64,000 nucleotides of DNA from Oscillospiraceae bacterium (GCA_017536625.1 JAFXGY010000032.1:28997-92996), one strand, 5' to 3'. Shown: positions 15,526-22,932, counted from the stretch's first letter. Notes: generated by a model not told the origin, from the letters alone. Numbers and translations: made by a program.

Positions 15526-16161
15526 TCAAGGCTTTAATATAACAATTTTTTTGCCTTCCTTCTTTATTTTGCCCTCTTCCGAAAGCTGATCGAAGGCGCG
15601 ATAGACCGAAGCTCTTCCGATTCCCACCATGGAGGCGAGCTTTGAAATTGAACACGGAAGTTCGAATTCTTCTCTTCCGTCGGCCATGCTCAAAATCCAG
15701 CGCAGAAGTTTTTCGTGGCTTTCGCCTTCGGAAAAGGCCGAAAGTTTTTCGTTAAGGAAGTGGATTTTCTTCGAAAGGAGCACCGCATAGGCTTTTGCAA
15801 ATTCGGGATATTTTTCAAACGCTTCCTCGATTATCTCCTTTGAAAAAATTGCAATGCGCATGGGGGATTCCGCGGTTATTTCGGAAGGATATTCCGTTTC
15901 TTCATAAAAAAGAGTGGCCATTCCGAAAACATCGCCTTCATCAAGGCGGTTTATCACCGTTTTATGACCATCAAGGCAAATTTTCGAAACCGTTGCGGAA
16001 CCTTTTATTATAAGAAAAAGGCTTCGGCGAAAGCTTTTTTTGGTAAGGAGCTTTTCCCCCTTTTTAAAATTGAGAAAATCCGTACCTTCTTTGATAAAAT
16101 CCATATCGATTTTTGAAATAAGTTCATTTCTTAAAAGAGCTTCTCTGTCGTTCGCTGTCAT
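15526..16161 (-). CDS. Crp/Fnr-family regulator of the ABC operon (211 aa)
   Basis: An N-terminal cyclic-nucleotide-binding-type beta-barrel covers residues ~20-130 (LFLIIKGSATVSKICLDGHKTVINRLDEGDVFGMATLF). A Crp-type winged helix follows (SKLASMVGIGRASVYRAFDQLSEEG). There are no N-terminal Cys for an Fe-S cluster and no clear cAMP-contact Arg, so the effector is probably neither oxygen nor cAMP. I start it at 16161 (GAGG 7 bases upstream). A longer in-frame start at 16206 lies upstream of the promoter -10 and cannot be on the transcript. It is the first gene of the importer operon and likely senses the imported compound or a product of it. Confidence 0.82.
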   Translation of the reverse strand: MTANDREALLRNELISKIDMDFIKEGTDFLNFKKGEKLLTKKSFRRSLFLIIKGSATVSKICLDGHKTVINRLDEGDVFGMATLFYEETEYPSEITAESPMRIAIFSKEIIEEAFEKYPEFAKAYAVLLSKKIHFLNEKLSAFSEGESHEKLLRWILSMADGREEFELPCSISKLASMVGIGRASVYRAFDQLSEEGKIKKEGKKIVILKP

Positions 16162-16176
16162 AATATCCCTCGTTTC

Positions 16177-16213
16177 TGTATCAAATGATACAACATTTTG
16201 GCGCATTTGTCAA
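16177..16213 (-). promoter_or_regulatory. Promoter and overlapping operator of the Crp/Fnr-ABC operon
   Basis: Minus strand TTGACA (16208-16213), 17-bp spacer, TATCAT (16185-16190). The -10 lies inside the palindrome TGTATCA-aa-TGATACA (16177-16192), whose geometry (7-bp arms, 2-bp centre) suits a Crp/Fnr dimer. Binding there would block RNA polymerase, so autorepression is likely. Confidence 0.65.
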
Positions 16214-16232
16214 TATATTAACAGTAATGAAA

Positions 16233-16265
16233 TAAAAAAACAGGGCGGAAGTTTTTTTCCGCCCC
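16233..16265 (-). terminator. Terminator of the 249-aa GNAT-like gene
   Basis: On the minus strand GGGCGGAA-aaaaaac-TTCCGCCC then TGTTTTTTT. Confidence 0.75.
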
Positions 16266-16274
16266 GATGATGAT

Positions 16275-17024
16275 TTATCTTGTTTCGTGCATTCCGAGGA
16301 ATTCGTCGTCCCTGGGTCTTGATTGGATCTGGCTCCAGCAGGGGAAAAATCCTGCATTGGAACCGGTATTCGGAGAAATATTCCTCGAAAAAACTCCGCC
16401 GTAATAAGGAATTTTTCCTTTTTCAAGAACCGCATCTTTGATAAGCCCAAGGATATTTTCCGCGGCGCATCCGAATCTTTCTTCCGGTGCGACGCCGATA
16501 CTTACCTTCCAAAGGTCTTCGCTTTCTTCAAATGCCGCTGCCATTGCGACGGTTTTTCCGTTCTTTTTTGCGGCAATTACGATTTTTATGGGGCCGTGGC
16601 TTTCAAGGTCGAAAACATCTTTTGCAACAGCTTCATTTTTGAAGCGGTCGAACCCAGATTCGATGGTTTCGGTTTCGAATTTCGGTTCGGTTTTTGCCCT
16701 CGAAACATCCGGTACAAAATATTCATGGATGTTATCGACGTTGTGACCGTGAAGATAGAGAATCTCGCTGAGCATGATGAGAGAATTGGTTTCGAAAATC
16801 CATTCCGGGTCTTTCCCCTCAAAAATTCTGCGAAGGTCGGAAACCAAACCGGGCTCTGCGCAAAAAATTCCCGCTCCGCCGAAGAAAACCGCCCTCATAG
16901 CTCTTTTATCGTTTGCTTTTCCTTCGGTAACAAGAAGATTTCCGTAATCGAAGTCGCTTTCTTTGCAGTTATAATCCTTTGCAAGCTGTTTTCTTACAAT
17001 TTTTGTAACGTCGTATGCATCCAT
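16275..17024 (-). CDS. GNAT-like acetyltransferase of unknown substrate (249 aa)
   Basis: The C-terminal half reads as a GNAT core: KIVIAAKKNGKTVAMAAAFEE (strands 2-3), KVSIGVAPEERFGCAAENILGLIKDAV (strand 4 and the CoA-binding loop), then KGKIPYYGGVFSRNISPNTGSNAGFFPCW, which corresponds to the N-x-x-S-x-x-x-x-x-x-x-G-F end motif. The N-terminal ~120 residues (with a GGAGIFCAEPGLVSDL segment) resemble the extension seen in two-part GNAT proteins of Clostridia. AGGGAGG precedes the ATG. It is a single-gene unit between two promoters; the terminator is at 16233-16265. No substrate can be inferred. Confidence 0.7.
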   Translation of the reverse strand: MDAYDVTKIVRKQLAKDYNCKESDFDYGNLLVTEGKANDKRAMRAVFFGGAGIFCAEPGLVSDLRRIFEGKDPEWIFETNSLIMLSEILYLHGHNVDNIHEYFVPDVSRAKTEPKFETETIESGFDRFKNEAVAKDVFDLESHGPIKIVIAAKKNGKTVAMAAAFEESEDLWKVSIGVAPEERFGCAAENILGLIKDAVLEKGKIPYYGGVFSRNISPNTGSNAGFFPCWSQIQSRPRDDEFLGMHETR

Positions 17025-17070
17025 AAAAAAGGCCTCCCTGGTTTACATAATGTATATTTTCGGCATAATA

Positions 17071-18222
17071 TTACATATTATCAATAAATTCCGCTATTTT
17101 TTCTTCGCTTCCGGTGCAGCTTCCCTGAACCAGTTCGGGTTTGCCGCCTCCCCTTCCGCTGAATTCTGCGTTTATTTCCTTTGCTATTGCGGAACAATTT
17201 TCGGTTTTTGAAGCGACGGCATATTTGAAATTTTCGCCTTCGCCGTTAAAAACCGCGGCAATTTTGAAATTTTCCGCAAGAACAAGGCAGTATCTTCTAA
17301 GCTCATCCGGGGAAAGTTCTTTTTCGAAAACGCAGATTTTTTCGCCTTTGCCGAGCTTTTCCGCCTTCAGGGCGAAAAGTTCCTTTTTAAGCGAGGATTC
17401 ATAGATTTTATGTTCGGTTATCTCGTTTTCAAGACGCTTTACCGCGGCACAGATTTCATCCGGCTTTACGGAAAGGCTGTTTGTTACCGAAAGAACATTT
17501 CTGTTCTTCCGCTGATAATCCGCAAAAGCCCGTTTTCCGCAAAGCATAAAAAGGCGCGTTCCGCCTTTATAATTTTGGAACGAGGTTATCTTTATTATAC
17601 CGATTTCTCCGGTTTTTTCAACATGTGTTCCGCAGCAGGCGCAGATATCGTATCCCGGGACGGTTACTATGCGGACTTTTCCTTCAAGCTTTTTTTTGCT
17701 TCGGTAAGGAAGAACTTCAAGTTCCTCTTTTGAAGGGTAGGTTATTTCTATCGGAAGATTTTTATAAACCGCTTCGTTCGCTTCGTTTTCAATTTCGGCG
17801 ACCTGTTCTTCGTTCAGCTGAACATCAAGGTCGATGCTTGTTTCTTCTGTTCCGAGATGGAAGCCGACGTTAGTTGCGCCGAATTTTGAATGGGCGATTC
17901 CGGAAAAAATATGTTCTCCGCTGTGCTGCTGCATAAAATCGAACCTGCGGAGCCAATCTATTTTTCCCTTCACCGTTTCGCCCTCGGGCAGAGCTTTTGA
18001 AAGGAAGTGATGGATCATTCCCTCTTTATCTTCCTGAACATCAAAAACCTCTGCGGTTCCAAGGGTTCCTTTATCCGGGAACTGCCCGCCGCCTTCCGGA
18101 AAAAAGGCGGTGGAATCGAGAACGGTATCGAAGCCTTTTTCCGTTTCTTTGCAGGAAAGAACCTTTGCTTCGAATTCTGTGAGATAAGCATTTTCGTCAA
18201 AAAGGCGTTTTGTTGGAAGCAT
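17071..18222 (-). CDS. Alanyl-tRNA editing protein AlaX-L (383 aa)
   Basis: Free-standing trans-editing enzyme that hydrolyses Ser-tRNA(Ala), and possibly Gly-tRNA(Ala). The N-terminal part has FFPEGGGQFPDKG, the family hallmark. Zinc ligands are His100 and His104 (HSGEH) and Cys196 and His200 (CCGTH). A coiled region (residues ~245-285) leads to a C-terminal DHHA1 domain with GRGGGKPELVQGS. The domain order matches AlaX-L, the long class, which has DHHA1. The gene starts at ATG 18222 with AAAGGAAGG upstream. It stands alone with no shared operon. Confidence 0.92.
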   Translation of the reverse strand: MLPTKRLFDENAYLTEFEAKVLSCKETEKGFDTVLDSTAFFPEGGGQFPDKGTLGTAEVFDVQEDKEGMIHHFLSKALPEGETVKGKIDWLRRFDFMQQHSGEHIFSGIAHSKFGATNVGFHLGTEETSIDLDVQLNEEQVAEIENEANEAVYKNLPIEITYPSKEELEVLPYRSKKKLEGKVRIVTVPGYDICACCGTHVEKTGEIGIIKITSFQNYKGGTRLFMLCGKRAFADYQRKNRNVLSVTNSLSVKPDEICAAVKRLENEITEHKIYESSLKKELFALKAEKLGKGEKICVFEKELSPDELRRYCLVLAENFKIAAVFNGEGENFKYAVASKTENCSAIAKEINAEFSGRGGGKPELVQGSCTGSEEKIAEFIDNM

Positions 18223-18343
18223 ATAAAAAACCTTCCTTTCTCTTTATAAAAAGAGTATAGCATTATTTTGCAAAAATAACAATTGTAAAAAACTTATTGC
18301 TGTGTTATTATATATATCAGTATTATGGCGAGGAGGCGTTTTT

Positions 18344-19063
18344 TTGCGGAAGGTTGTTCTTGTGACCGGCGGAAGCCGCGGCATTGGGAAAGCGATTTGC
18401 GAAAAATTCGCCGCGGAAGGCTATTCCGTCGCCGTAAACTTTGAAAAAAGCGAAGAGAAAGCCAAAGCCCTTGCTGAAAAAATCGGCGGAAAGGCTTTTT
18501 GCGCGGATGTTTCGGATTACGGTGCCGTTTGCGCCATGTTCGATGAAATCGAAAAGGAACTTGGCGAAGTTTCCGTCCTTATCAACAACGCGGCCATTTC
18601 CACCTTCGGGCTTTTCCAGGATTGCAGTGACGAGGAGTGGGAACGCATCTTCGGGGTGAACGTCAAAGGCGTTTTCAACTGTTCAAAGCGCGCTCTTCCC
18701 AATATGCTGAAAATCCAAAGCGGCTCCATAGTCAATATTTCGTCCATCTGGGGCATTACCGGCGGAAGCTGTGAAACACATTATTCCGCAACAAAAGCCG
18801 CTGTAATCGGCTATACAAAGGCTATGGCAAAGGAATTCGGGCCTTCCGGCATAAGGGTGAACTGCATTGCCCCCGGCGCAGTTGATACGGAAATGAATTC
18901 CCGGTTCAGCAAGGAAGATATGGAAGCTGTTGCGGAAGAATCCGCCCTTGGATATATCGGAAAACCGGAAGAAATTGCCGAAGCGGTCTTCTTCGCCGCA
19001 AGCGAAAAAGCTTCTTATATGACCGGTGCCGTCATAAACGTGAACGGCGGTTCTGTCATTTAA
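18344..19063 (+). CDS. FabG-like short-chain dehydrogenase/reductase (239 aa)
   Basis: NAD(P)-dependent oxidoreductase. TGGSRGIG (residues 8-15) is the cofactor glycine motif and NNAAIS the structural motif. The catalytic Ser is in NISSIWG, with Tyr147 and Lys151 in HYSATK. The end YMTGAVINVNGGSVI is typical of FabG-like enzymes. The Arg12 after GGS suggests NADPH preference (inference). It starts at TTG 18344: AGGAGG at 18331-18336 is 7 bases upstream, while earlier in-frame starts lack a site. It is not in a fatty-acid synthesis cluster, so the substrate may be another 3-oxo compound. Two small genes follow in the same direction with no terminator between. Confidence 0.88.
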   Translation: MRKVVLVTGGSRGIGKAICEKFAAEGYSVAVNFEKSEEKAKALAEKIGGKAFCADVSDYGAVCAMFDEIEKELGEVSVLINNAAISTFGLFQDCSDEEWERIFGVNVKGVFNCSKRALPNMLKIQSGSIVNISSIWGITGGSCETHYSATKAAVIGYTKAMAKEFGPSGIRVNCIAPGAVDTEMNSRFSKEDMEAVAEESALGYIGKPEEIAEAVFFAASEKASYMTGAVINVNGGSVI

Positions 19064-19094
19064 AACAACAAATTACTTTACGGAGGAATTATAT

Positions 19095-19586
19095 ATGATC
19101 AAACTTACCGGAACTCAGCGTGAGCTGATGGAAATTCTTTGGGAAAACGGTTCCATGACACTTCATGCGCTGACCAGAGCTGCCATTGGCAACCAGGTAA
19201 CTCCCGCAAAAATCGAATCCGTTCGCCAGGTTCTTCTTCAGATGGTAACCAAAAAGGCCGTCAGCGAGGATAACAGCGTTTCTCCCAAGCTTTATTCTCC
19301 CCTTGTTGGAAGAGATGAAGTCGGTTTTGAATCCGGTTTTCTTGACGCTGCAAGATCTGAAGGCGGAGCTATCCTTAATGCTTTCGCTTCCGGAATGGGT
19401 ACCATCGGAATAGGTTCTTCCGACGAAAACGAAAGCGATTCCAAACCCCATTTCCGTCCCACCCTTACCGATGAGGAACACAAAGAGGCTATCAAGGAAG
19501 TTATGGCACAGATTTGCCGTGAGCGTGATGAATATGAAGCACAGAAAGCTGCCGCAAAAGCAGCAGAAGAAAATAAGGAGGACTGA
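19095..19586 (+). CDS. BlaI/MecI-like winged-helix protein with long acidic tail (163 aa)
   Basis: Residues 1-75 resemble the BlaI/MecI/CopY winged helix: LTGTQRELMEILWENGSMTLHALTRAA, then a VRQVLLQMVTKKAV recognition-type helix and an LYSPLVGRDEV wing. In BlaI this precedes a short dimerisation region. Here it is followed by a ~30-residue Gly/Ser segment (ILNAFASGMGTIGIGSS) and a charged Ala/Glu/Lys helix to the end, with no protease-cleavage or metal-binding motif visible. There is no BlaR1/MecR1 sensor nearby. GGAGG lies 8 bases upstream of the ATG. The next gene begins 3 bases after the stop. Fold assignment is moderate; a DNA-binding role is inferred. Confidence 0.55.
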   Translation: MIKLTGTQRELMEILWENGSMTLHALTRAAIGNQVTPAKIESVRQVLLQMVTKKAVSEDNSVSPKLYSPLVGRDEVGFESGFLDAARSEGGAILNAFASGMGTIGIGSSDENESDSKPHFRPTLTDEEHKEAIKEVMAQICRERDEYEAQKAAAKAAEENKED

Positions 19587-19589
19587 TCC

Positions 19590-19847
19590 ATGGAAGAAAC
19601 CGAATACAGATATGACACCCAGCTTCTTATCGAAGGCATCGACCTTGATGAGGACGAAATCCACGATTATCTTATGAACGAAATTCCCGGCGACTGCCTT
19701 ATTGTTGTGGGCGACGAAGAACTTATCAAACTTCATTACCACACCAACACCCCCTGGAAGGTTCTTGAATATTGCAGAACCAAGGGCGAAATCTTCGATA
19801 TCGTAGTCGAGGATATGGACCGCCAGTCCAGAGGTCTTCAGGGCTGA
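19590..19847 (+). CDS. Stand-alone FakA/DAK2-protein middle-domain homologue (85 aa)
   Basis: The protein matches the segment that follows the DAK2 kinase domain in FakA/YloV-type fatty-acid kinases: YDTQLLIEGIDLDEDEI ... DCLIVVGDEELIKLHYHTNTPWKVLEYCRTKGEIFDIVVEDMDRQ (quoted in parts: the strongest block is VVGDEELIKLHYHT). It has neither the ATP-binding DAK2 domain nor the C-terminal DegV-like part of FakA. Small proteins of this kind in Clostridia carry the label kinase to dihydroxyacetone kinase. AAGGAGG 8 bases upstream is its ribosome site. It may bind a FakB/DegV protein or a phosphorylated partner; one DegV protein is encoded at 41667-42521. A terminator follows. Confidence 0.65.
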   Translation: MEETEYRYDTQLLIEGIDLDEDEIHDYLMNEIPGDCLIVVGDEELIKLHYHTNTPWKVLEYCRTKGEIFDIVVEDMDRQSRGLQG

Positions 19848-19869
19848 TTAATAATATGCAAAAAATTAT

Positions 19870-19899
19870 ACCCGCTCGAAAAGAGCGGGTGTTTTTTTG
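19870..19899 (+). terminator. Terminator after the FakA-fragment gene
   Basis: ACCCGCTC-gaaa-AGAGCGGGT then GTTTTTTTG. Confidence 0.8.
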
Positions 19900-19928
19900 T
19901 TTAATCTACCTTTAAGATAATCTGTTTA

Positions 19929-19962
19929 CGGCGGGAGCAAGCCCCCGCCCTACAGTAAAACA
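19929..19962. repeat. GC-rich short repeat, copy 1
   Basis: GGCGGGAGCAAGCCCCCGCC followed by CTACAGTAAAAC; a 33-base unit with an internal GGCGGG/CCCGCC palindrome. It recurs with the same orientation at 21407-21440. Confidence 0.6.
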
Positions 19963-19972
19963 GCACAAAACA

Positions 19973-20764
19973 TTAAATTACAATTACCAAGACGCTGAAG
20001 GAGTTGTCATAAAGGTCGTTGGTAAGGGTGATGGTTGCGATGCCGTAATCCTTCGGGGTGATATAAATCTGGGTTTCCTTTTCGGTCCATTCCTTATCGG
20101 ACCATTTGACGTCGATAACGCTGTCATTGGAAACTTCGAAAGTAAAGGTTGCGTAATAGGTTGAGAAAATACGGAGTTCCTGCTTTCCGCTCATGCGGTC
20201 GATTACCATTATGCCTTTATCCGCGTGGAAGTTTTCTGTGCAATAGCCCCAGCTGTCCTCCGTTTTCATGAAATCGAGCAGTTCAAAAAAGATTTCAGAA
20301 GCATCCTCGTATAAATCCCTGTCCTCGATAGCGAGAGCAAGTTCTTCGTTCACAAGGGCAAGTTCTTCTTCCAAATCCTCAAGCTCGCTGTCTTTCGCGT
20401 CCGCTTCCCTTTCAAGCTGGGCAAGCCTTATCTGATTGTTCTCTATTTCCCGGCGATATTCGCTGTTCGAGTTCTGAAGAGTCATGGCATAGATGAAAGC
20501 AACAACGCTTGCGATAAGCGCCACCCCAAGGAGCACCCACGGGACGATTTGGGAAGCTTTCTTTTCCTGCTTGGGAGAAACCGGAGGATTCGGATAGGCA
20601 TAATACTGCGGCACAGGAGCCTGCTCCGGCGGGTTCTGATAATACTGCTGTGCCGGAGCTTCCGCCTTTGGTTCTGTTTTTTCGAACTGCGCAAGACTGC
20701 AGCCGCAGGCGGTGCAGAAGATGCTGTCTTCCGGAAGGTTTTTTCCGCAATTAGGGCAAATCAT
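19973..20764 (-). CDS. Zinc-ribbon, single-pass membrane protein with coiled coil (263 aa)
   Basis: The N-terminal zinc ribbon uses Cys3, Cys6, Cys17 and Cys20 (CPNC, CTAC). A Pro/Gln/Tyr-rich linker spans ~30-70, one membrane helix ~74-94 (IVPWVLLGVALIASVVAFIYAM) and a Glu/Leu coiled coil ~97-150. The ~105-residue external domain contains beta-strands (LRIFSTYYATFTFEVSNDSVIDVKW). This zinc-ribbon-plus-membrane layout is common in Clostridia envelope proteins of unknown role. It follows the gene at 20766-21335; its GGAGGAG site lies inside that gene's last codons, so the two are coupled. Confidence 0.7.
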   Translation of the reverse strand: MICPNCGKNLPEDSIFCTACGCSLAQFEKTEPKAEAPAQQYYQNPPEQAPVPQYYAYPNPPVSPKQEKKASQIVPWVLLGVALIASVVAFIYAMTLQNSNSEYRREIENNQIRLAQLEREADAKDSELEDLEEELALVNEELALAIEDRDLYEDASEIFFELLDFMKTEDSWGYCTENFHADKGIMVIDRMSGKQELRIFSTYYATFTFEVSNDSVIDVKWSDKEWTEKETQIYITPKDYGIATITLTNDLYDNSFSVLVIVI

Positions 20765-20765
20765 T

Positions 20766-21335
20766 TTATATCTCCTCCATTTCTATAACTTCTGTTCCGC
20801 ATTTTGGGCAGAACTTATCTTCAATCAAAAGTTTTTCTCCGCATTTGCGGCAGAATTTATATTTCGGCTGTTCAGAAGTATAATCCGGGCAAACCGGCAC
20901 CGGGGATTCTGTTTTTTTGCCCCAAAAGCTGCATTTGTTCACAAAGATATGGGCACGGTTTTTATAATAAAAACGGTTTACAAAATACCAGAAAAAATTG
21001 ACTGCCGCAGACCACAAATTCTCCCCAACCTCTTCCGGCGCAACAGAAAAAGCCAGAAAAACATTTATAAGAGCTATTACCCCGAATATCAGATGCTGAT
21101 AAGTAATAATAGTGCCCGCTTTATCCGAATAATTTTCCAGATGTCTGTGAACTATAAAGAAAAATGCAAAATAGGCAAAAAATATTGCGGAAACGAGGAA
21201 AAGATAAATATCCATTTCCGGAAGGGCGATTATGAAAAAGAGCCCCGCCAAAAGCAAAAACGGAATTCTTCCGAATCCGTATGTAAAATATCGCTGGAAT
21301 TCATACCAGCCCATGCCGAGCTTTTTTTCTTCCAT
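20766..21335 (-). CDS. Polytopic membrane protein with C-terminal zinc ribbon (189 aa)
   Basis: Four likely membrane segments, including FLLLAGLFFIIAL, LFLVSAIFFAYFAFFFIV and LIFGVIALINVFLAF. A cytoplasmic tail ends in CRKCGEKLL...FCPKCGTEV, a double CxxC zinc ribbon. I do not recognise the membrane domain. The following gene (19973-20764) also has a zinc ribbon, at its other end, so the pair may interact. AGGGTGATTTT precedes the ATG. No catalytic signature. Confidence 0.65.
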   Translation of the reverse strand: MEEKKLGMGWYEFQRYFTYGFGRIPFLLLAGLFFIIALPEMDIYLFLVSAIFFAYFAFFFIVHRHLENYSDKAGTIITYQHLIFGVIALINVFLAFSVAPEEVGENLWSAAVNFFWYFVNRFYYKNRAHIFVNKCSFWGKKTESPVPVCPDYTSEQPKYKFCRKCGEKLLIEDKFCPKCGTEVIEMEEI

Positions 21336-21406
21336 AAAATCACCCTTTTAGCCGTTTTATGGCTTTATTTTAGCACCGATTTTCGTATATTGCAACAATG
21401 CTTTTT

Positions 21407-21440
21407 CGGCGGGAGCAAGCCCCCGCCCTACAGTAAAACG
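21407..21440. repeat. GC-rich short repeat, copy 2
   Basis: The same 33-base unit as 19929-19962. The two copies bracket the zinc-ribbon gene pair. Confidence 0.6.
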
Positions 21441-21468
21441 GGCGGATAATATCCGCACCTACATTATC

Positions 21469-21522
21469 CCTCATCCGTCATTTTTCTTCGAAAAATGCCA
21501 CCTTCCCCTCTGGGAAGGCTAA
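21469..21522. repeat. Partial class II TIR-hairpin element
   Basis: TCCCTCATCCGTCATTT, a hairpin, then GCCACCTTCCC..GGGAAGG matches the reverse complement of 4204-4256 in the class II element. The terminal inverted repeats and the other half are missing, so it is a decayed fragment. Confidence 0.6.
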
Positions 21523-21523
21523 C

Positions 21524-21554
21524 AAAAAAAGACCCGCACTGCGGGTCTTTTTTT
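21524..21554. terminator. Symmetrical terminator next to the yebC remnant
   Basis: AAAAAAAGACCCGCA-ctGCGGGTCTTTTTTT. It occupies the same position relative to the yebC remnant as the hairpin at 22064-22094 does to intact yebC. Confidence 0.7.
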
Positions 21555-21627
21555 ATCTCGATTAAAATTAATCTTCTTCGTCCTCTTCGGGCATTTCCCA
21601 GGAATGCCAGACGTTGTTGATATTGTT
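21551..21627 (-). pseudogene. Duplicated 3' end of yebC (remnant)
   Basis: These 77 bases match 22091-22167, the 3' end and downstream flank of intact yebC, with about four mismatches at a constant offset of 540 bases. Translated on the minus strand the remnant reads NVWHSWEMPEEDEED and a stop, against NVWHSWEMPEEDDED in the real gene. The rest of the gene is missing. The two copies are direct repeats around the small gene at 21666-22064. Confidence 0.85.
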
Positions 21628-21645
21628 TTATCTTTGTGATAAAAT
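21617..21645 (+). promoter_or_regulatory. Promoter of the 132-aa membrane protein gene
   Basis: TTGATA (21617-21622), 17-bp spacer, TAAAAT (21640-21645). The -35 box lies inside the yebC remnant. Confidence 0.5.
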
Positions 21646-21665
21646 CAAATTAAGGAGATGTTTTT

Positions 21666-22064
21666 ATGGTTTTCTTTTTAATTTTAGGTATCGCCTGTAT
21701 TTCAGCAGGTTTGTTTAATATAATGCTTGCGGTGATGAGTATGAACCCAAAAAATCTTATCACTGTTCCCGGAAAACTGGTTAAGAAAAAAGGATTCAAA
21801 GATTATCCCAAAGGTCGAAACAGTCATGTTCCAAATGCAACGGAATATACCTACGCTTATGAAGTCAATAACAAAACCTATAAACTTAATTATGTGGCAT
21901 ATACGCATTCCAGAAATGTAAGAAACAGTGCTCCGATTGTTTATTTGCGCGGCTTTCCCTGGATTGCCTGTGAAAGAAAGTTTTATGCTGACAGATACTG
22001 GTTTTTTGGAATTGTGCTTATTCTTTGCAGTGCTTTTTTCTTTTGGATTTGTTCTATTGTATAA
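21666..22064 (+). CDS. DUF3592-like two-helix membrane protein (132 aa)
   Basis: An N-terminal membrane segment (FFLILGIACISAGLFNIMLAV) and a C-terminal one (YWFFGIVLILCSAFFFWICSIV) enclose a ~70-residue domain. That domain has YTYAYEVNNKTYKLNYVAYTH and a VYLRGFPW strand, the pattern of DUF3592-type proteins (YxxxVNGKxY). Function is unknown. AAGGAGATG is the ribosome site. The gene is the only complete gene between the two yebC 3' copies and runs opposite to yebC, which suggests it arrived by insertion or was trapped by a duplication. Base use does not differ clearly from its neighbours. Confidence 0.65.
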   Translation: MVFFLILGIACISAGLFNIMLAVMSMNPKNLITVPGKLVKKKGFKDYPKGRNSHVPNATEYTYAYEVNNKTYKLNYVAYTHSRNVRNSAPIVYLRGFPWIACERKFYADRYWFFGIVLILCSAFFFWICSIV

Positions 22065-22094
22065 AAATACCCGCTCATTCGAGCGGGTCTTTTT
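22064..22094. terminator. Bidirectional terminator between the membrane protein gene and yebC
   Basis: AAAAATACCCGCTC-attc-GAGCGGGTCTTTTT, shared by converging genes. Confidence 0.8.
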
Positions 22095-22107
22095 ATCTCG
22101 ATTAAAA

Positions 22108-22851
22108 TTAATCTTCGTCGTCCTCTTCGGGCATTTCCCAGGAATGCCAAACGTTGTTGACATCGTCATTATCTTCAAGTGCAGCAAGAAGTTTCTGCAT
22201 TTTTACGATGGTATCCGGGTCGGTGATTGCAGTGGTGGTCTGGGGGATGTAAGCGACGTCTGCGCTTTCGAAACGGTAGCCCATTTCATAAAGAGCATCA
22301 CGAACGCCGGGGAAATCGTTGGGGGCAGTATAAATTTCGGCAACGCCGTCTTCATATTTGAAGTCCTCGCCGCCTGCTTCCATAACGTCTTCCATAAGTT
22401 TGTCCTCGTCAAGGTCCTCGTCTGCAATTACGATAAGGCCTTTGCGGTCGAACATGAAGGAAACGGAACCGGTCTGGCCAAGGTTGCCGCCGTATTTGGA
22501 AAAATAGCTGCGGACGTCGCCGGCGGTTCTGTTGCGGTTATCGGTGAGGGTTTCAACAATAACTGCTACGCCGCAGGGACCATAGCCTTCGTAAGTGATT
22601 TCTTCGAAAGTGGTTTTATCGCCGAGGCCTGCTGCCTTTTTGATGGATCTTTCGATGTTATCGTTAGGAACGTTGTTTGCTTTTGCTTTAAGGATAAGTG
22701 CCTGGAGTTTGCTGTTGTTTGCGGGATCGGGGCCGCCTTCACGAACTGCTACGGTGATTTCTTTACCGATTTTGGTAAAAACTTTGCCGCGGGCTGCGTC
22801 GATGCCTTCTTTTTTACGTTTGATGGTACTCCATTTGGAATGTCCGGACAT
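22108..22851 (-). CDS. yebC: YebC/PmpR-family protein (247 aa)
   Basis: Full-length member of the YebC/TACO1 family; members are described as DNA-binding regulators and more recently as factors that help ribosomes on difficult sequences. The opening MSGHSKWSTIKRKKEGIDAARGK (shown only in part: SGHSKWS) and the blocks VPNDNIERSIKKA, YEGYGPCGVAVIVE and GNLGQTGSVSFMF are hallmarks. The end is an acidic tail (MPEEDDED). AAGGAGAG precedes the ATG. Its 3' end exists a second time at 21551-21627. It is monocistronic here and not beside ruvABC. Confidence 0.95.
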   Translation of the reverse strand: MSGHSKWSTIKRKKEGIDAARGKVFTKIGKEITVAVREGGPDPANNSKLQALILKAKANNVPNDNIERSIKKAAGLGDKTTFEEITYEGYGPCGVAVIVETLTDNRNRTAGDVRSYFSKYGGNLGQTGSVSFMFDRKGLIVIADEDLDEDKLMEDVMEAGGEDFKYEDGVAEIYTAPNDFPGVRDALYEMGYRFESADVAYIPQTTTAITDPDTIVKMQKLLAALEDNDDVNNVWHSWEMPEEDDED

Positions 22852-22932
22852 TATATATCTCTCCTTGGTGGGAAAATTAGTTTACAGATTATTTTAACAT
22901 ATATATTTGGCTTTTGCAAGCCGTTTTTCAAT

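Noticed and set aside
16162-16206. Longer N-terminus for the Crp/Fnr regulator
   Set aside because: The segment includes the promoter -10 and operator, so it would not be on the transcript.
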